From: Acidobacteriota bacterium
Lineage (GTDB): Bacteria > Acidobacteriota > UBA890 > WLXD01
Length of the DNA: 33,334 bases
Assembly (NCBI GenBank): GCA_029263295.1
Contig: JAJCXT010000006.1
Coordinates: forward strand, 1 to 33,334
Reading direction: 5' to 3'
In this document: piece after piece, positions 17,470 through 26,339 of the stretch
How positions within the stretch are numbered: the stretch's first letter is position 1
How the letters are laid out: each line of letters begins with the position of its first letter
Notes under the pieces: generated by a model
Databases searched by the model: none
Told to the model about the DNA's origin: nothing
What the model saw: the letters and a program-made list of their open reading frames with translations, nothing else
Position numbers and translations under genes: made by a program

Positions 17470-17882
17470 TCCTCGCTTTCCTGCTGCCGGCCAATCGCCT
17501 GGGCCAGGAGAGCACCCGTGGCCGAGGCCACGAGGACCATGAAGACCCCGTCTGTCAGGACCAACACGAGTGGCTGACCCGCCTGGGCGCTGTCAAACGC
17601 GAATGTCGCTCCGATCAGCCCGACCACAGCCCCTGACCGAGCTCCATCGACAAAGCGGGCCACCCCGAGCGCCACTAGCATCCGCCACATCAGGACGGCG
17701 GCCAGCAATGCCAGCGCCAGCTTGAGCAGCAGGAAGACAGGCGAGGGCAGTACAGCGCCAGCTCGGGGAATCCCCAGCTGGTCCATCCTGAGGCCCCCCA
17801 ACAGCGGCTCCAAGTACCAGACGACGCCGGCCGCCACGGTCATGAGGCTGGTTGCGGCCAGTATCAGAGGTCGCCGTTCCAT
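17466..17882 (-). CDS. Four-helix membrane protein of unknown function, first gene of TetR/MFS operon
   Basis: ATG 17882 with GGAG about 8 bases before it gives 138 residues. The frame is open to 17978, but that start lies inside the palindromic operator, so the shorter version is preferred. Four hydrophobic segments are visible (about 6-24, 46-66, 75-95, 102-125), with LLLKLALALLAAVLMWRML in the second. The arrangement vaguely recalls DUF1761-type membrane proteins, but I cannot assign a family with confidence. Its TGA overlaps the GTG of the TetR gene, indicating a shared transcript. A role linked to efflux or membrane stress is only a guess from context. Confidence 0.72.
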   Translation of the reverse strand: MERRPLILAATSLMTVAAGVVWYLEPLLGGLRMDQLGIPRAGAVLPSPVFLLLKLALALLAAVLMWRMLVALGVARFVDGARSGAVVGLIGATFAFDSAQAGQPLVLVLTDGVFMVLVASATGALLAQAIGRQQESEE

Positions 17883-18215
17883 GAGATTTCGCTCCGCGGC
17901 TAGTACATCGCGACAACTCGCACCAGGGCGAACGCAGAGATGGGTTATCTGAGGGTCTACGTTAAAATAGTAACACATACTACTATTTAGACTTCCCCAA
18001 GACTTTGCCCAGCATGAAGGTCGTCGCTGGGTGTTCGCCGGGGAACTCGATGCGAAGACGCCAATCGAAGTATGGCGGTACTGTGGTGTTTCCGGGTTCG
18101 ACTTGGCCGCCCAGATGGGGCCCGTTGGGAGGCCTGACGAACACGGTGGCGTGCATCGACGTGGCCGGAGCGGCTATCGTCGTGAGAAGTACCCGCGAAC
18201 TGGGAGCGGCCTGGC
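17883..18215. other. Divergent intergenic region (333 bases) between the TetR operon and acyl-CoA dehydrogenase
   Basis: The region holds the palindrome at 17965-17988 and otherwise shows no gene I trust. Open frames on both strands around 18005-18235 lack a family resemblance and start in GC-rich DNA without good ribosome binding sites. GGGAG at 18202-18206 is the ribosome binding site of the acyl-CoA dehydrogenase. Promoters for both directions must lie here, but clear -35 boxes were not found. Confidence 0.6.
17965..17988. promoter_or_regulatory. Candidate TetR operator: AAATAGTA-N8-TACTATTT palindrome
   Basis: AAATAGTA (17965-17972) and TACTATTT (17981-17988) are a perfect 8-bp inverted repeat around 8 bases, in an AT-rich patch of otherwise GC-rich DNA. 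Palindromes of this overall size are typical TetR-family operators. It lies 83 bases upstream of ATG 17882, the first gene of the operon that encodes a TetR regulator, so autoregulation is the natural reading. The divergent acyl-CoA dehydrogenase gene, 228 bases away, might also be controlled. Confidence 0.65.
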
Positions 18216-20240
18216 ATGGCGAGAGACAAGCGTGACCTCTTCGGTGAGGTCCCCGATTACGATCTGTACCTTAGGCATCTGTACGACTTCGAAAGCGTGG
18301 TGCGCGTTCTCAATCCGGACGCCGACGCTGACACGGTCGCCGAACTCGCGCGACGCGAGCGGACGACGGCGACCATGCTGCTCGAGCAGGCCGGTGCGAT
18401 GCTGGGCGAGAAGGTCGCCCCGCTCGCGAACAAGGAGACCGAGTTCACCATCAACGACGACGGCGACATCGTGTGGCCGCGGTCGGTGAAGAGGCCTTTT
18501 GACGCGCTGGCGAAGTTCGAATACGTGGCGATGAGCGTTGATGAATCCGTCGGCGGCCACGGGCTCTCGCACTTCATCGCAGAGACGTTTCACGAACTGC
18601 TCTACCGGGCGGATCCGGCGTTTGCGAGCATGCCCCTGCTGCGGGACGACATCCTCAGCCTCGTCGCCACGCGCGGCAGCGAGTGGGTCGTCGAGCGCTA
18701 CGCGAAGCCGGGCCTGCGCGAAGGAGCCACAACGGCGTCGATGCAGCTGACCGAGCCGCACGCAGGCAGTGACGTCGGCGGTATTCTGGTCAGGGCTACG
18801 GCGGTGAACGCGGACTCCGACAGCGCCGACCAGGCTCTCACCGATACGCAGCGCGATTGGGTTCGCGCGGCGGCCGGCGCCGGTGAGACCGTCGCGCGCA
18901 TCAAGGGAACCAAGACGTTCATCACTAGCGCCACCTCCGAAGCCTACGATCACGTCGCGCTGGTGTTGGCCCGCGAAGAGGACCAGTACGAGAAGACGCT
19001 CGGATCCACGCGGGGCATCAGCCTGTATCTCGTGCCCAAGTGGATCGGATTCGGCGACGATCGCGAGCGCAACACGACGCGGTGCACGTCGATCGAGCAC
19101 AAGCAGGGCATCCGGCGCTCCACGACGTCGGAGGTCTACCACGACGACTCGTTGGGACTCCGAATCGGCGGGGCCGGCCAAGGCCTGCACTACATGTTCG
19201 AGGTCATGAACCCGGCGCGCGGAGCCATCACCCGGCAGGCTCTGGCCATCGTCCAGGAAGCGCTCCTGCTCGCCCGGGACTACGCCGCAGAGCGTAAGCA
19301 GTTCGGCGTTCCCATCAACGAGTTCGGCCAGGTGACGCAGATGGTCGCTGAACTCGAAATGTACTGCCAGCTGTTCCGGGCGATCACCACGGAGGTCTCT
19401 CACACCCACGACATGGTGACGGCCATCGAGCGCCGCCTCGCGGCGCTGGGCGAGGCTTCGCCCGAGAAGGAACGGCTCGAACGGCGACACGCCCAACTCC
19501 AGGGCAAGATCGCTCTGCTGATTCCGGCGATGAAGTACCTCGTGCCTACGATCGCTGAACGTCAGGCGTCCAACGCCGTGCAGATCGAGGGCGGGCGCGG
19601 ATTCATGATGGAGTCGCGCATCGGGTCCCTCTATCGCGACGTGAAGATCACCGGGATCTACGAGGGCACCAACGAGATCAACGCGGGGCTCTTCCTGTCC
19701 CGGGTTCTCAAGGGAGAGCTGCAGCCCGACAAGGCGCGTGCCCAACTCGGATGGCTGCTGCAGGGGATCGACGAGGCCGAGGGCGACTTCGCCGGCGAGT
19801 TCGCCGACTCCGTCAGTGCGGTGCAGGACGCTAGCCGTCGCCTACGCGAGTCGCTCGCGCAACTGGTCGCGTTCAAGGCTCAGGCGATGGAGCGCGACGG
19901 CTCCGCGAAGGGCGGCGACAACGATCTCTCCCTCCTGGCGAAGACGGTTACCGAGACCATGCTCAAGACCTACGGGTGCTACCTGATCCTGCGCCAGGCG
20001 CAGACGCTCAAACACGCCTACGAGCAGGAGTCGGGCGCGCGGGAGGATGGTGGCGAAGACGCCGCTGACGAAGCGGCCGAAAGGTCACGGGTCGGCTCGG
20101 CCTACCGCCGCAAGGCCGACATCGCCGACATGCTGATCGAAGACCTACGATCGAGGCTCGCCGAGTATGACAACGCGATCGAGGGGTTAACGCCAGAGAC
20201 TCTGCCACGGATCCGCAGGGTCGCCGCGGGCCTGCGTTAA
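18216..20240 (+). CDS. Acyl-CoA dehydrogenase, long form with extended C-terminus
   Basis: This 674-residue flavoenzyme oxidises acyl-CoA to trans-2-enoyl-CoA and passes electrons to ETF. Visible marks are MQLTEPHAGSDVG (FAD/substrate loop), GTKTFITSA, YAAERKQFGVPI and QIEGGRGFMMESRIGSLYRD, followed by IYEGTNEI, where E483 is the expected catalytic base. Standard members have ~380-400 residues. This one has an N-terminal extension, a charged insertion near residues 395-435 (ERRLAALGE...KERLERRHAQ) and ~180 extra C-terminal residues, mostly helical, with an acidic segment (REDGGEDAADEAAE). Long-form paralogues acting in fatty-acid oxidation are known, and the precise chain length is unknown. 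Its TAA shares TTAA (20237-20240) with the stop of the convergent gene, leaving no room for a terminator. Confidence 0.9.
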   Translation: MARDKRDLFGEVPDYDLYLRHLYDFESVVRVLNPDADADTVAELARRERTTATMLLEQAGAMLGEKVAPLANKETEFTINDDGDIVWPRSVKRPFDALAKFEYVAMSVDESVGGHGLSHFIAETFHELLYRADPAFASMPLLRDDILSLVATRGSEWVVERYAKPGLREGATTASMQLTEPHAGSDVGGILVRATAVNADSDSADQALTDTQRDWVRAAAGAGETVARIKGTKTFITSATSEAYDHVALVLAREEDQYEKTLGSTRGISLYLVPKWIGFGDDRERNTTRCTSIEHKQGIRRSTTSEVYHDDSLGLRIGGAGQGLHYMFEVMNPARGAITRQALAIVQEALLLARDYAAERKQFGVPINEFGQVTQMVAELEMYCQLFRAITTEVSHTHDMVTAIERRLAALGEASPEKERLERRHAQLQGKIALLIPAMKYLVPTIAERQASNAVQIEGGRGFMMESRIGSLYRDVKITGIYEGTNEINAGLFLSRVLKGELQPDKARAQLGWLLQGIDEAEGDFAGEFADSVSAVQDASRRLRESLAQLVAFKAQAMERDGSAKGGDNDLSLLAKTVTETMLKTYGCYLILRQAQTLKHAYEQESGAREDGGEDAADEAAERSRVGSAYRRKADIADMLIEDLRSRLAEYDNAIEGLTPETLPRIRRVAAGLR

Positions 20241-21406
20241 CGATCTGGGACAGCTGGCGGGCGGTCTTCGTAGCCCGTCAGTTCGACAAAGCCGCGACCG
20301 GCGACGGGCTGCCCGCCGCGCGTGCCGACGGCCCGTACGCCGCCCTCCCAATAGCGGAACGTGCCTCGCAGCTCCTGATCGGCGAGCTGTGGCGCGACTT
20401 CCAATTCCAGGTCGAGGGCGCTCACCTCCAGTTGCCAAGCCGATGGGTACTCGACACCGCCAGGACTCATCCACGTGGAAGTTGGCAGCACCGCGAACTC
20501 CGAACTGTCGAGCCGGTGCACCTGCCCCGAAGGAGACAGCCAGGAGCCGCTGCTGGTCGGGTCGATACTGCCGTCAGCGCGGCGCATCAGGTAGAGCATC
20601 AGGTCGCTACCGTCGTCGAGCTGCAATGAGAACCAGTCCCAACCGACCTGGCCGGATTCGAGCGCGCTGCTGCTCCATTCACGATCCAGCCATGCGGTGC
20701 CATCGACAGCGAGCGTCTCCCCTGCCAAACCGAGCGTCCCCTCTGTCTGCCAACGCGTCACGCTGTAGTAGTAGGACGCGTTGCCCGGTCGTGAACCCTT
20801 CTGACTGAGACCCTCGTCACCCTGCAGCAAGGGCGCCCGCAACGGCTGCAGCACCAGGTCCAACGCCACGCCGTCTTCACTGGCGACTAGCCGTACTGGC
20901 GAAGACGGATCATCCGGCCGCAGCGCCGTCGCCTGCCAGTCTTCGAGCCACACGTCGAGGTGCGTGGCACTCGCGCCGGCCAGCTCCAGCGCGCCCCGCG
21001 CGAAACGCTCTCGGGACACGAACTCGCCGCCGTTGAAGTCGCCGATCGCCAGATGCGCCATCCAGACATCGTTCGCCCGCCACGCCGAGTCGCCCGCAGC
21101 CTCCAGCTTCGAGGGCGGTGCCAGGGCTGAGCGAAAGAACGTCAGCTGAAAGCCGTATTCACGGCGGCTCTCGTCCTGCACATGGCCAGTGAAATACCAC
21201 CATTCCGTTCGGAAATCCGAGTGGACTCCATGATCCCGCGGAAACACGAACTCATGTGGCCCAGCAGCACGGGCGAACCCCGTCGCGTCTCCAGCCAGCA
21301 CCTCGGTAATGGCGACCCCCCGAGACTGGGGAATCGACACGTCGCCACCGCAGGCTGTGGTGACCAGCGCGAACGACAGGATTAGATTACGCCGCCAACT
21401 ATGCAC
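20237..21406 (-). CDS. attH: AttH/CrtC-like lipocalin-fold lipoprotein
   Basis: The 389-residue product starts at GTG 21406, immediately after the permease TGA, with GGAGG 5 bases upstream. The signal peptide ends in a lipobox-like TTAC (Cys19). The body matches the AttH/carotenoid 1,2-hydratase (CrtC)-like family: FPRDHGVHSDFRTEWWYFTG, YGFQLTFFR, WLDREWSSSALE and GWDWFSLQLDDGSDLMLYLM. In AttEFGH systems, AttH accompanies an ABC exporter of unknown substrate and is thought to be a periplasmic lipid-like binding partner. It is the last gene of the operon. A hydratase activity on carotenoids is not implied, because no carotenoid genes are present in the window. Confidence 0.88.
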   Translation of the reverse strand: MHSWRRNLILSFALVTTACGGDVSIPQSRGVAITEVLAGDATGFARAAGPHEFVFPRDHGVHSDFRTEWWYFTGHVQDESRREYGFQLTFFRSALAPPSKLEAAGDSAWRANDVWMAHLAIGDFNGGEFVSRERFARGALELAGASATHLDVWLEDWQATALRPDDPSSPVRLVASEDGVALDLVLQPLRAPLLQGDEGLSQKGSRPGNASYYYSVTRWQTEGTLGLAGETLAVDGTAWLDREWSSSALESGQVGWDWFSLQLDDGSDLMLYLMRRADGSIDPTSSGSWLSPSGQVHRLDSSEFAVLPTSTWMSPGGVEYPSAWQLEVSALDLELEVAPQLADQELRGTFRYWEGGVRAVGTRGGQPVAGRGFVELTGYEDRPPAVPDR

Positions 21407-23932
21407 TCAGTCCTCCCTCAGGACGATCGCCGGCGGCGTCCGGGCGATGCGGGCTGCCGGGTAGATGCCAGCAATGAGAGCGGCCCCGACCGCCACCAGG
21501 AGCGCCTGCCAGAGAACCTCAGCCGGCACCGTCATCTGCAGCGTCCAGCCGAACGAGCGTTTGTTGATGACGTGGATCATCACCCAGGCGAGGAGCCACC
21601 CCAGCGGCAAGGCCAGGATCGCGGCGGCGATCCCGATGAGGGACGACTGCCAGAGCACCGTCTGCCACAACTGCGCTGGAGTGAATCCGGTGGCTCGGAG
21701 CATCCCGTGTTCGCGAGCGCGCTCCAGCTGAAGGGCGAGGATCGCGCCCAACACTCCAGCGAAGGCGACCATCGTTACGAGGGTCCGCAGCACCCCGGTG
21801 ATCAGAAAGGTGCGATCGAAAACGCGCAGCGACTGCTCCCTCAGTTCACGGTTCGAGATCACGCTGACCAGCGCCGGCCGTAGGGCGTTGCGCGTGAACT
21901 CCGCCACCGCCTGCGCACTCTCGGGTGAATCCAGATAAACACTCAGGCCGCTTATGCCGGGGTCGTCCCACCAGAGGTCATAAACGCCACGGGTCATCAT
22001 CACCGCGCCGCGATCGCTGGCGTAGCTGTAAAACACTCCGGCAACAGCGAACACTCTGGCACCGGAGGGCGTCGGCAGCGTCACCACATCGCCGGCCGCG
22101 ACGCCACGCCGCTCGGCGTAGGGCTCCGACACCAGCACGGCGCCATCGGCAAAACTCTGCCAGGCGATATCAGGGTCGTCGCCGCGAAGCCGATACGCCT
22201 GACGATCAGGCTCGTCGTGCTCGACCACGAGCAACTGGGTGGCGCCCCCCTCGGTTTCAAGCGACACCGCGCGGATGGACCGTGTCCGCTGCACGCCGGG
22301 CGCCGCGCGAACAGCGGCCAACTGCGCCGGATCCAGGGGCAACGTAGCGGCCTGCCCGCGTGGCGATACCGGTGACACGTAGAGGTCCGCCTGCAGCGTA
22401 TGCCCGAGCCAGTTGACCAGAGTCATCCGGAAGCTCGTGACCATCACCCCGACACCGACAATTACCGCCACTGCGATCGCCAGGGCAGCCACGGCAACCG
22501 CCGTGCGACTGAGCCCCGCCGTCATCGCCCGCGCGGCCATGAGGCCCGGGGCCCCCGCCAACCGGCCCAGAGGTGCCGCAAGCACCGCTACCAGCCGCAC
22601 AGCGACGGGCGCCATGAGCGCTGCCCCGAGAACGATCAGCAGGAGACCAGCGAACGCACCGGCCAGGCCACCGCCAGACCACCTTGCCAGCGCGAAGCCT
22701 GCTGCCACGCCTCCCACCCCGACAGCAGCCAGCCGCGGCGAGGTTCGCAGGGCTCGCTCCTCGAGAACCGATCGAGTCAGCGCGAGACGCGCGGAAACCC
22801 TGGTCGCCTCGGCCGCCGGGATCAACGCCGCCAACAGGGTGCCGCCCATGCCGAGCACAACCCCAGTGACGATCGTCAGCGGCGGCAGCGCCAATTCACG
22901 GACGGTCACAACGAAATAGAGATCGTTGATCGTCCGGGTCACCAGACGCACCAGGCCGTTACCAAGGCCAATGCCTCCGGCGACACCCAGCACAGTCCCG
23001 ACCGCTCCGATCAGCGTGGCCTCGGCGAGGACCAGTCTGAGAATCTCCGCGCGCGTGACCCCGAGGGCACGCAGCGCCCCGAATTGTTCGCGGCGCTGGA
23101 CTACCGAGAAGGTCATCGTGTTGTAGATCAGAAAGAGCCCGCAGAGCATGGCGAGCAGACTCATCGCCTGCAGATTCAGTTCGAAGGCGCGAGTCATCTG
23201 AACGGTCGTGTCGGCGCGGGCCTGGGCTGCCACGAGGCGCGCTGTCGCAGGCAATATCCCCTGTACCCGACGAACGAGGTCATCTTCATCGACGCCGTCC
23301 AGACGCAGGTCGATACGGCTGAGGCGCCCTGTTACGCCCAACACCTCCTGCGCCGTCGCGATATCCGCGAGCAGAACATCTCCGAGCCCGCTGTCCTCGG
23401 CTCCACGCACGGCGCCAACAACGTGAAGTTGCACCTGACGGCCGTCAACGAGAACCGGCACACTTTGTCCCAGGGCAAATCGTTCGTCGCCAGCCGCGGC
23501 AAGCACAGCGCCCGATTCGCTGAGGAGTTCGCCCAGCGGAAAGTCGCGAGTCGCCGGATCCGCGCCGAACTGGTTGCGAATCGAGCCCTCGGCGAGCGGG
23601 TCGATTCCCAGCAGGCGAACGCTACGCGCAGGATTCGCCGCGAGTGCGACGAAGCCTTCCACCACGGGTGCGGCGGCCCGCACTCCAACCTCGACCCGCA
23701 ACTGCCGATACAACTCGTCCGGTAGGCCCTCGCTGCCCGCGACTATCTGGTGCGTCGCCGTGCCAGTCAGCGCCTCGTTGGTGAGGACGAACGCCCGCGT
23801 CGCTGACGCGGTCGCGAGCGCCACCGAAACGGCAACCGCCACCCCCAGCGCGACGCCACCAACAGCGAGCACGAACTGCCAGGGGTGGCGCCGGAGATAA
23901 CGAATGCCCGTGCGCCGCAGGAGCCTCGCCAT
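21407..23932 (-). CDS. FtsX/MacB-type ABC transporter permease, AttF-AttG-like
   Basis: This 841-residue permease has two FtsX-like units. Each pairs a membrane anchor and extracytoplasmic (MacB-PCD-like) domain (from ~15 and ~470) with a three-helix FtsX domain (about 260-385 and 725-835). Visible segments are [26 protein letters not shown] at the N-terminus, [20 protein letters not shown] in the first and [19 protein letters not shown] in the second, a family mark of type VII ABC permeases. In other systems AttF and AttG are separate genes; here both halves are in one chain. It likely moves lipids or lipoproteins within the envelope together with the ATPase one base upstream (TGA-G-ATG) and AttH immediately downstream. 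The substrate is unknown. Confidence 0.88.
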   Translation of the reverse strand: MARLLRRTGIRYLRRHPWQFVLAVGGVALGVAVAVSVALATASATRAFVLTNEALTGTATHQIVAGSEGLPDELYRQLRVEVGVRAAAPVVEGFVALAANPARSVRLLGIDPLAEGSIRNQFGADPATRDFPLGELLSESGAVLAAAGDERFALGQSVPVLVDGRQVQLHVVGAVRGAEDSGLGDVLLADIATAQEVLGVTGRLSRIDLRLDGVDEDDLVRRVQGILPATARLVAAQARADTTVQMTRAFELNLQAMSLLAMLCGLFLIYNTMTFSVVQRREQFGALRALGVTRAEILRLVLAEATLIGAVGTVLGVAGGIGLGNGLVRLVTRTINDLYFVVTVRELALPPLTIVTGVVLGMGGTLLAALIPAAEATRVSARLALTRSVLEERALRTSPRLAAVGVGGVAAGFALARWSGGGLAGAFAGLLLIVLGAALMAPVAVRLVAVLAAPLGRLAGAPGLMAARAMTAGLSRTAVAVAALAIAVAVIVGVGVMVTSFRMTLVNWLGHTLQADLYVSPVSPRGQAATLPLDPAQLAAVRAAPGVQRTRSIRAVSLETEGGATQLLVVEHDEPDRQAYRLRGDDPDIAWQSFADGAVLVSEPYAERRGVAAGDVVTLPTPSGARVFAVAGVFYSYASDRGAVMMTRGVYDLWWDDPGISGLSVYLDSPESAQAVAEFTRNALRPALVSVISNRELREQSLRVFDRTFLITGVLRTLVTMVAFAGVLGAILALQLERAREHGMLRATGFTPAQLWQTVLWQSSLIGIAAAILALPLGWLLAWVMIHVINKRSFGWTLQMTVPAEVLWQALLVAVGAALIAGIYPAARIARTPPAIVLRED

Positions 23933-23933
23933 C

Positions 23934-24608
23934 TCAGCCCTGCTCGTCCTGCAGCCGCCCCTCGACGATGCGCCAGCGGCGATCAGCCCTAGCCGCCACC
24001 TCGCGACTGTGGGTCGCCATCAACATGGTCCGCCCGCGCTCACGAACCATGCGCCCCAGCATGCCCAGTACCTGCTCCCCGGTCTCCAGGTCGAGGTTAC
24101 CGGTGGGCTCATCGGCGATGATCAAGTCGGGGTCATGGACCAGGGCCCGCGCGATCGCCACACGCTGCTGCTCGCCACCCGACAGCCGATCTGGGAACGC
24201 AGCCCCGCGGTCCGCGAGGCCGATCTCTTCCAGAAGACCGGCGACGATTCCATCCGCGTCACCACGCGTGCGGCCCACGAGTTCGAGCGGCAATTGCAGG
24301 TTCTCCGCCACGGTCAGCGTGGCAATGAGGTTGAAGAACTGGAACACGAAGCCAACGCGCGCGCGCCGAAAGAGCGTGCGCTCACGCTCGCTCAGCGTGT
24401 CGATGCGACTGCCACCTACCCAGATTTCGCCGAGATCGGGCCGGTCGATCCCTGCGATGAGGTTCAGCAGCGTGGACTTGCCCGAACCACTGCGTCCAAC
24501 GAGCGCCACGAACTCGCCCGCGGCAATCTCGCCGTCGACGTCAGCCAGGATGACGTGCTCCGCGCCCGCTTCCACGTAGCTCTTGCCCAGTCCCTGGACG
24601 CGAACCAT
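23934..24608 (-). CDS. attE: ABC transporter ATP-binding protein, AttE/LolD-like
   Basis: This 224-residue ATPase carries Walker [10 protein letters not shown] (38-46), Q-loop Q90, signature LSGGEQ (142-147), Walker B LIIADE (162-167) and H-loop H200. The [20 protein letters not shown] segment and length fit the LolD/MacB-ATPase family that powers FtsX-type permeases by mechanotransmission. Its stop is one base before the permease ATG, and it begins 7 bases after the serine hydrolase stop, all pointing to a single transcript. The symbol attE rests on operon context with an AttFG-like permease and AttH. Confidence 0.92.
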   Translation of the reverse strand: MVRVQGLGKSYVEAGAEHVILADVDGEIAAGEFVALVGRSGSGKSTLLNLIAGIDRPDLGEIWVGGSRIDTLSERERTLFRRARVGFVFQFFNLIATLTVAENLQLPLELVGRTRGDADGIVAGLLEEIGLADRGAAFPDRLSGGEQQRVAIARALVHDPDLIIADEPTGNLDLETGEQVLGMLGRMVRERGRTMLMATHSREVAARADRRWRIVEGRLQDEQG

Positions 24609-24614
24609 GCTGCG

Positions 24615-25790
24615 CTACTCTGCAGCTGCGAGGATGCGTTGCAGGAGTCCGTCCTGCGTGCCGCGCTGGATCCAGCGGACTACGACCACCAACTCGTGCG
24701 ACGGGTCGATCCAGATCATGTTGTCGCCCCCGCCGCGAGCTGCGAACGACTCGTGCGGCGCCGACGGCCATAGCGCTCCGTCGGTGTTGAGCCACCACAT
24801 GAATCCATACGTCGGGTTGAGCTCCGACGGGGTCCGCGCACCATCGATGAACTCCGCCGAGAGAATCTGATCTTCGCGCCACATTCCGCCACGCAGATAG
24901 AGCAGTCCGAGACGCGCCATATCGCGCGTGTTGATCCACATGCCACCGCCCCAGTGCCCGCCGCCGGCGACCGACTCGACCTCCTGGTCAGCGATCTCGA
25001 CGGTCGAGTTGCGGTATCCATGCCAGCGCCACGAACGGCTCGCGCCGATAGGCGTCATGACCTCGCGGTCGAGAACATCCGGCAATGCCTCACCCCAGAC
25101 GCGGGCAGCGGATAGCGCCGCCCGATTCACGCGCACGTCGTTGTACTCCCAGAACATGCCGGGAGCCTGCAGAGTCCGGTCCCTACCCTCGCGGCGATCA
25201 GCGGTGTCAGGCTTGTCCCATAGGGTGCCCTCCCACTCGCTGGTCTGCTGCAACGTATGGCGCCAGGTGATCGCCGCGTTGTGCGCTGAACGATAGCCAC
25301 CGTCATCGACGTACTCCGCGACGAGATCATCCACGGAGCGAATCAGCCCGCGGTCGAGTGCCAGGCCGATGGTCGTGGCCAGGAAGCTCTTGGTGACGCT
25401 GAATGTGACGTCGGTCCGCGACGTATCGCCCCATTCCGCCACGATGTAGCCGCGGTGCAGGATCATGCCGCTCGCCTTGCCGCGCTCCTTGAGCGGACCC
25501 AGAATCTCCTGGTCGGGCAGCCCGTCGAAGCGAGACTCCAGATACCCACGCAGATCCGTCGGGATGTCCGACTCGTTGGTGATGGCGTACTGAACCGCCT
25601 CAGCGAGAGCCGTCTCATCCCAACCGAGATCGCGCGCGGTTTTCTCCTGCCAGTTCGGCCCGCGGCCAGGGAAGTACGTCCCGTAGACGTCAGGATCTTC
25701 GATCTCCTCGGGCGCGACCATCTCGTTTTCCATACACGCGACATGGCCCAGCAGCACGAACAAGGCGAGAAACCTGTATCCCTTGCGCAT
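24615..25790 (-). CDS. Beta-lactamase-fold serine hydrolase, probable lipoprotein
   Basis: ATG 25790 is chosen: it opens a signal peptide (MRKGYRFLALFVLLGHVAC) and avoids overlapping the upstream gene. Cys19 could be a lipid anchor, although HVAC is an imperfect lipobox. The 391-residue protein has the class C beta-lactamase/penicillin-binding fold: SxxK at S131-VT-K134 (FSVTKSF), a Y-N motif (EYNDVRVN), GGGHWGGGMWINTRDMARLG, and a late AARGGGDNMIWIDP that may stand for the KTG/HGG box. Such proteins are usually esterases or peptidases rather than resistance enzymes. The gene sits in the Att operon, 2 bases after the tRNA-binding gene and 6 bases before attE, so a role in envelope lipid or peptide processing is inferred. 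Confidence 0.85.
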   Translation of the reverse strand: MRKGYRFLALFVLLGHVACMENEMVAPEEIEDPDVYGTYFPGRGPNWQEKTARDLGWDETALAEAVQYAITNESDIPTDLRGYLESRFDGLPDQEILGPLKERGKASGMILHRGYIVAEWGDTSRTDVTFSVTKSFLATTIGLALDRGLIRSVDDLVAEYVDDGGYRSAHNAAITWRHTLQQTSEWEGTLWDKPDTADRREGRDRTLQAPGMFWEYNDVRVNRAALSAARVWGEALPDVLDREVMTPIGASRSWRWHGYRNSTVEIADQEVESVAGGGHWGGGMWINTRDMARLGLLYLRGGMWREDQILSAEFIDGARTPSELNPTYGFMWWLNTDGALWPSAPHESFAARGGGDNMIWIDPSHELVVVVRWIQRGTQDGLLQRILAAAE

Positions 25791-25792
25791 CT

Positions 25793-26143
25793 TCACCCTG
25801 CCCTCGTGCCGTTCGGCACTTCCGTTTCTGGCACGGACAAGCATGGAGTGATCCCGTCCTCGTAGCCCAAATCGAACAGCATGCCCTCCGAGAGTTCGCC
25901 CGCCATCTTGCGAGGCGCGAGATTGACGACGAACAGCGCCTGCCGCCCCTCGATCTCGCCGGGGTCCTCGCGTTCCTGTTTTATGCCGGCCAGAATCGTG
26001 CGTTCGTGGTCGCCAAAATCCACCCGCAGGCGCATGAGCTTGTTCGAAGTCTCGACCTCGGTCACCGCGACAATCCGGCCTACGCGCACGTCCAGCTTCG
26101 CGAAGTCGTCATACTCGATGGTCGGTTTTATCGGAGCGCTCAT
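25793..26143 (-). CDS. Freestanding tRNA-binding domain protein (MetRS-beta/CsaA-like)
   Basis: This 116-residue cytoplasmic protein consists of a single OB-fold tRNA-binding domain: EYDDFAKLDVRVGRIVAVTE, LMRLRVDFGD, RTILAGIKQ, LFVVNLAPRKMAGELSEGML and ITPCLSVPETEVPNGTR. This order matches the C-terminal dimerisation/tRNA-binding domain of methionyl-tRNA synthetase and the freestanding forms annotated as MetRS beta or CsaA. The full MetRS catalytic domain is not nearby. Its length equals the domain. It is the first gene of the Att operon and lies divergent to the Ig/LVIVD gene. Why a tRNA-binding protein leads a lipoprotein/ABC operon is unclear; the gene may merely contribute the promoter. 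Confidence 0.86.
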   Translation of the reverse strand: MSAPIKPTIEYDDFAKLDVRVGRIVAVTEVETSNKLMRLRVDFGDHERTILAGIKQEREDPGEIEGRQALFVVNLAPRKMAGELSEGMLFDLGYEDGITPCLSVPETEVPNGTRAG

Positions 26144-26339
26144 CTGCTCTGTGTCCCTGGTGTGTGTGGGCCGTCCTCACTGTCTACCATACGGCGTGCG
26201 ACCGCCGCCCGTTGAGCGCAACCTCGGAGGGTGGCAATCTAGTGCGTCGATCTCGACCCGCGGAGCAGCCTTCGCGGCATCTGCCTGCCGGCCAGGTTCC
26301 GTCCTGGAATGGCCACACCGAAATCTGGGGTGAGTACGA
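26144..26339. other. Divergent intergenic region between tRNA-binding and Ig/LVIVD genes
   Basis: These 196 bases must carry promoters for two operons facing away from each other. No clear -35/-10 pair or palindrome was found. GGGGTGAG just before ATG 26340 is the likely ribosome binding site of the plus-strand gene. The DNA is GC-rich and shows no credible gene. Confidence 0.45.

Noticed and set aside
18005-18235. Possible small genes before the acyl-CoA dehydrogenase
   Set aside because: Overlap the promoter region and each other, no ribosome binding site, no recognisable feature.
18174-19745. 523-codon minus-strand frame opposite the acyl-CoA dehydrogenase
   Set aside because: Mirror of a well-supported gene, composition dominated by Arg/His/Asp/Leu, no domain seen.
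22400-23725. 441-codon plus-strand frame opposite the ABC permease
   Set aside because: Extremely Arg/Gln/His/Pro-rich, no hydrophobic core or motif; antisense shadow.
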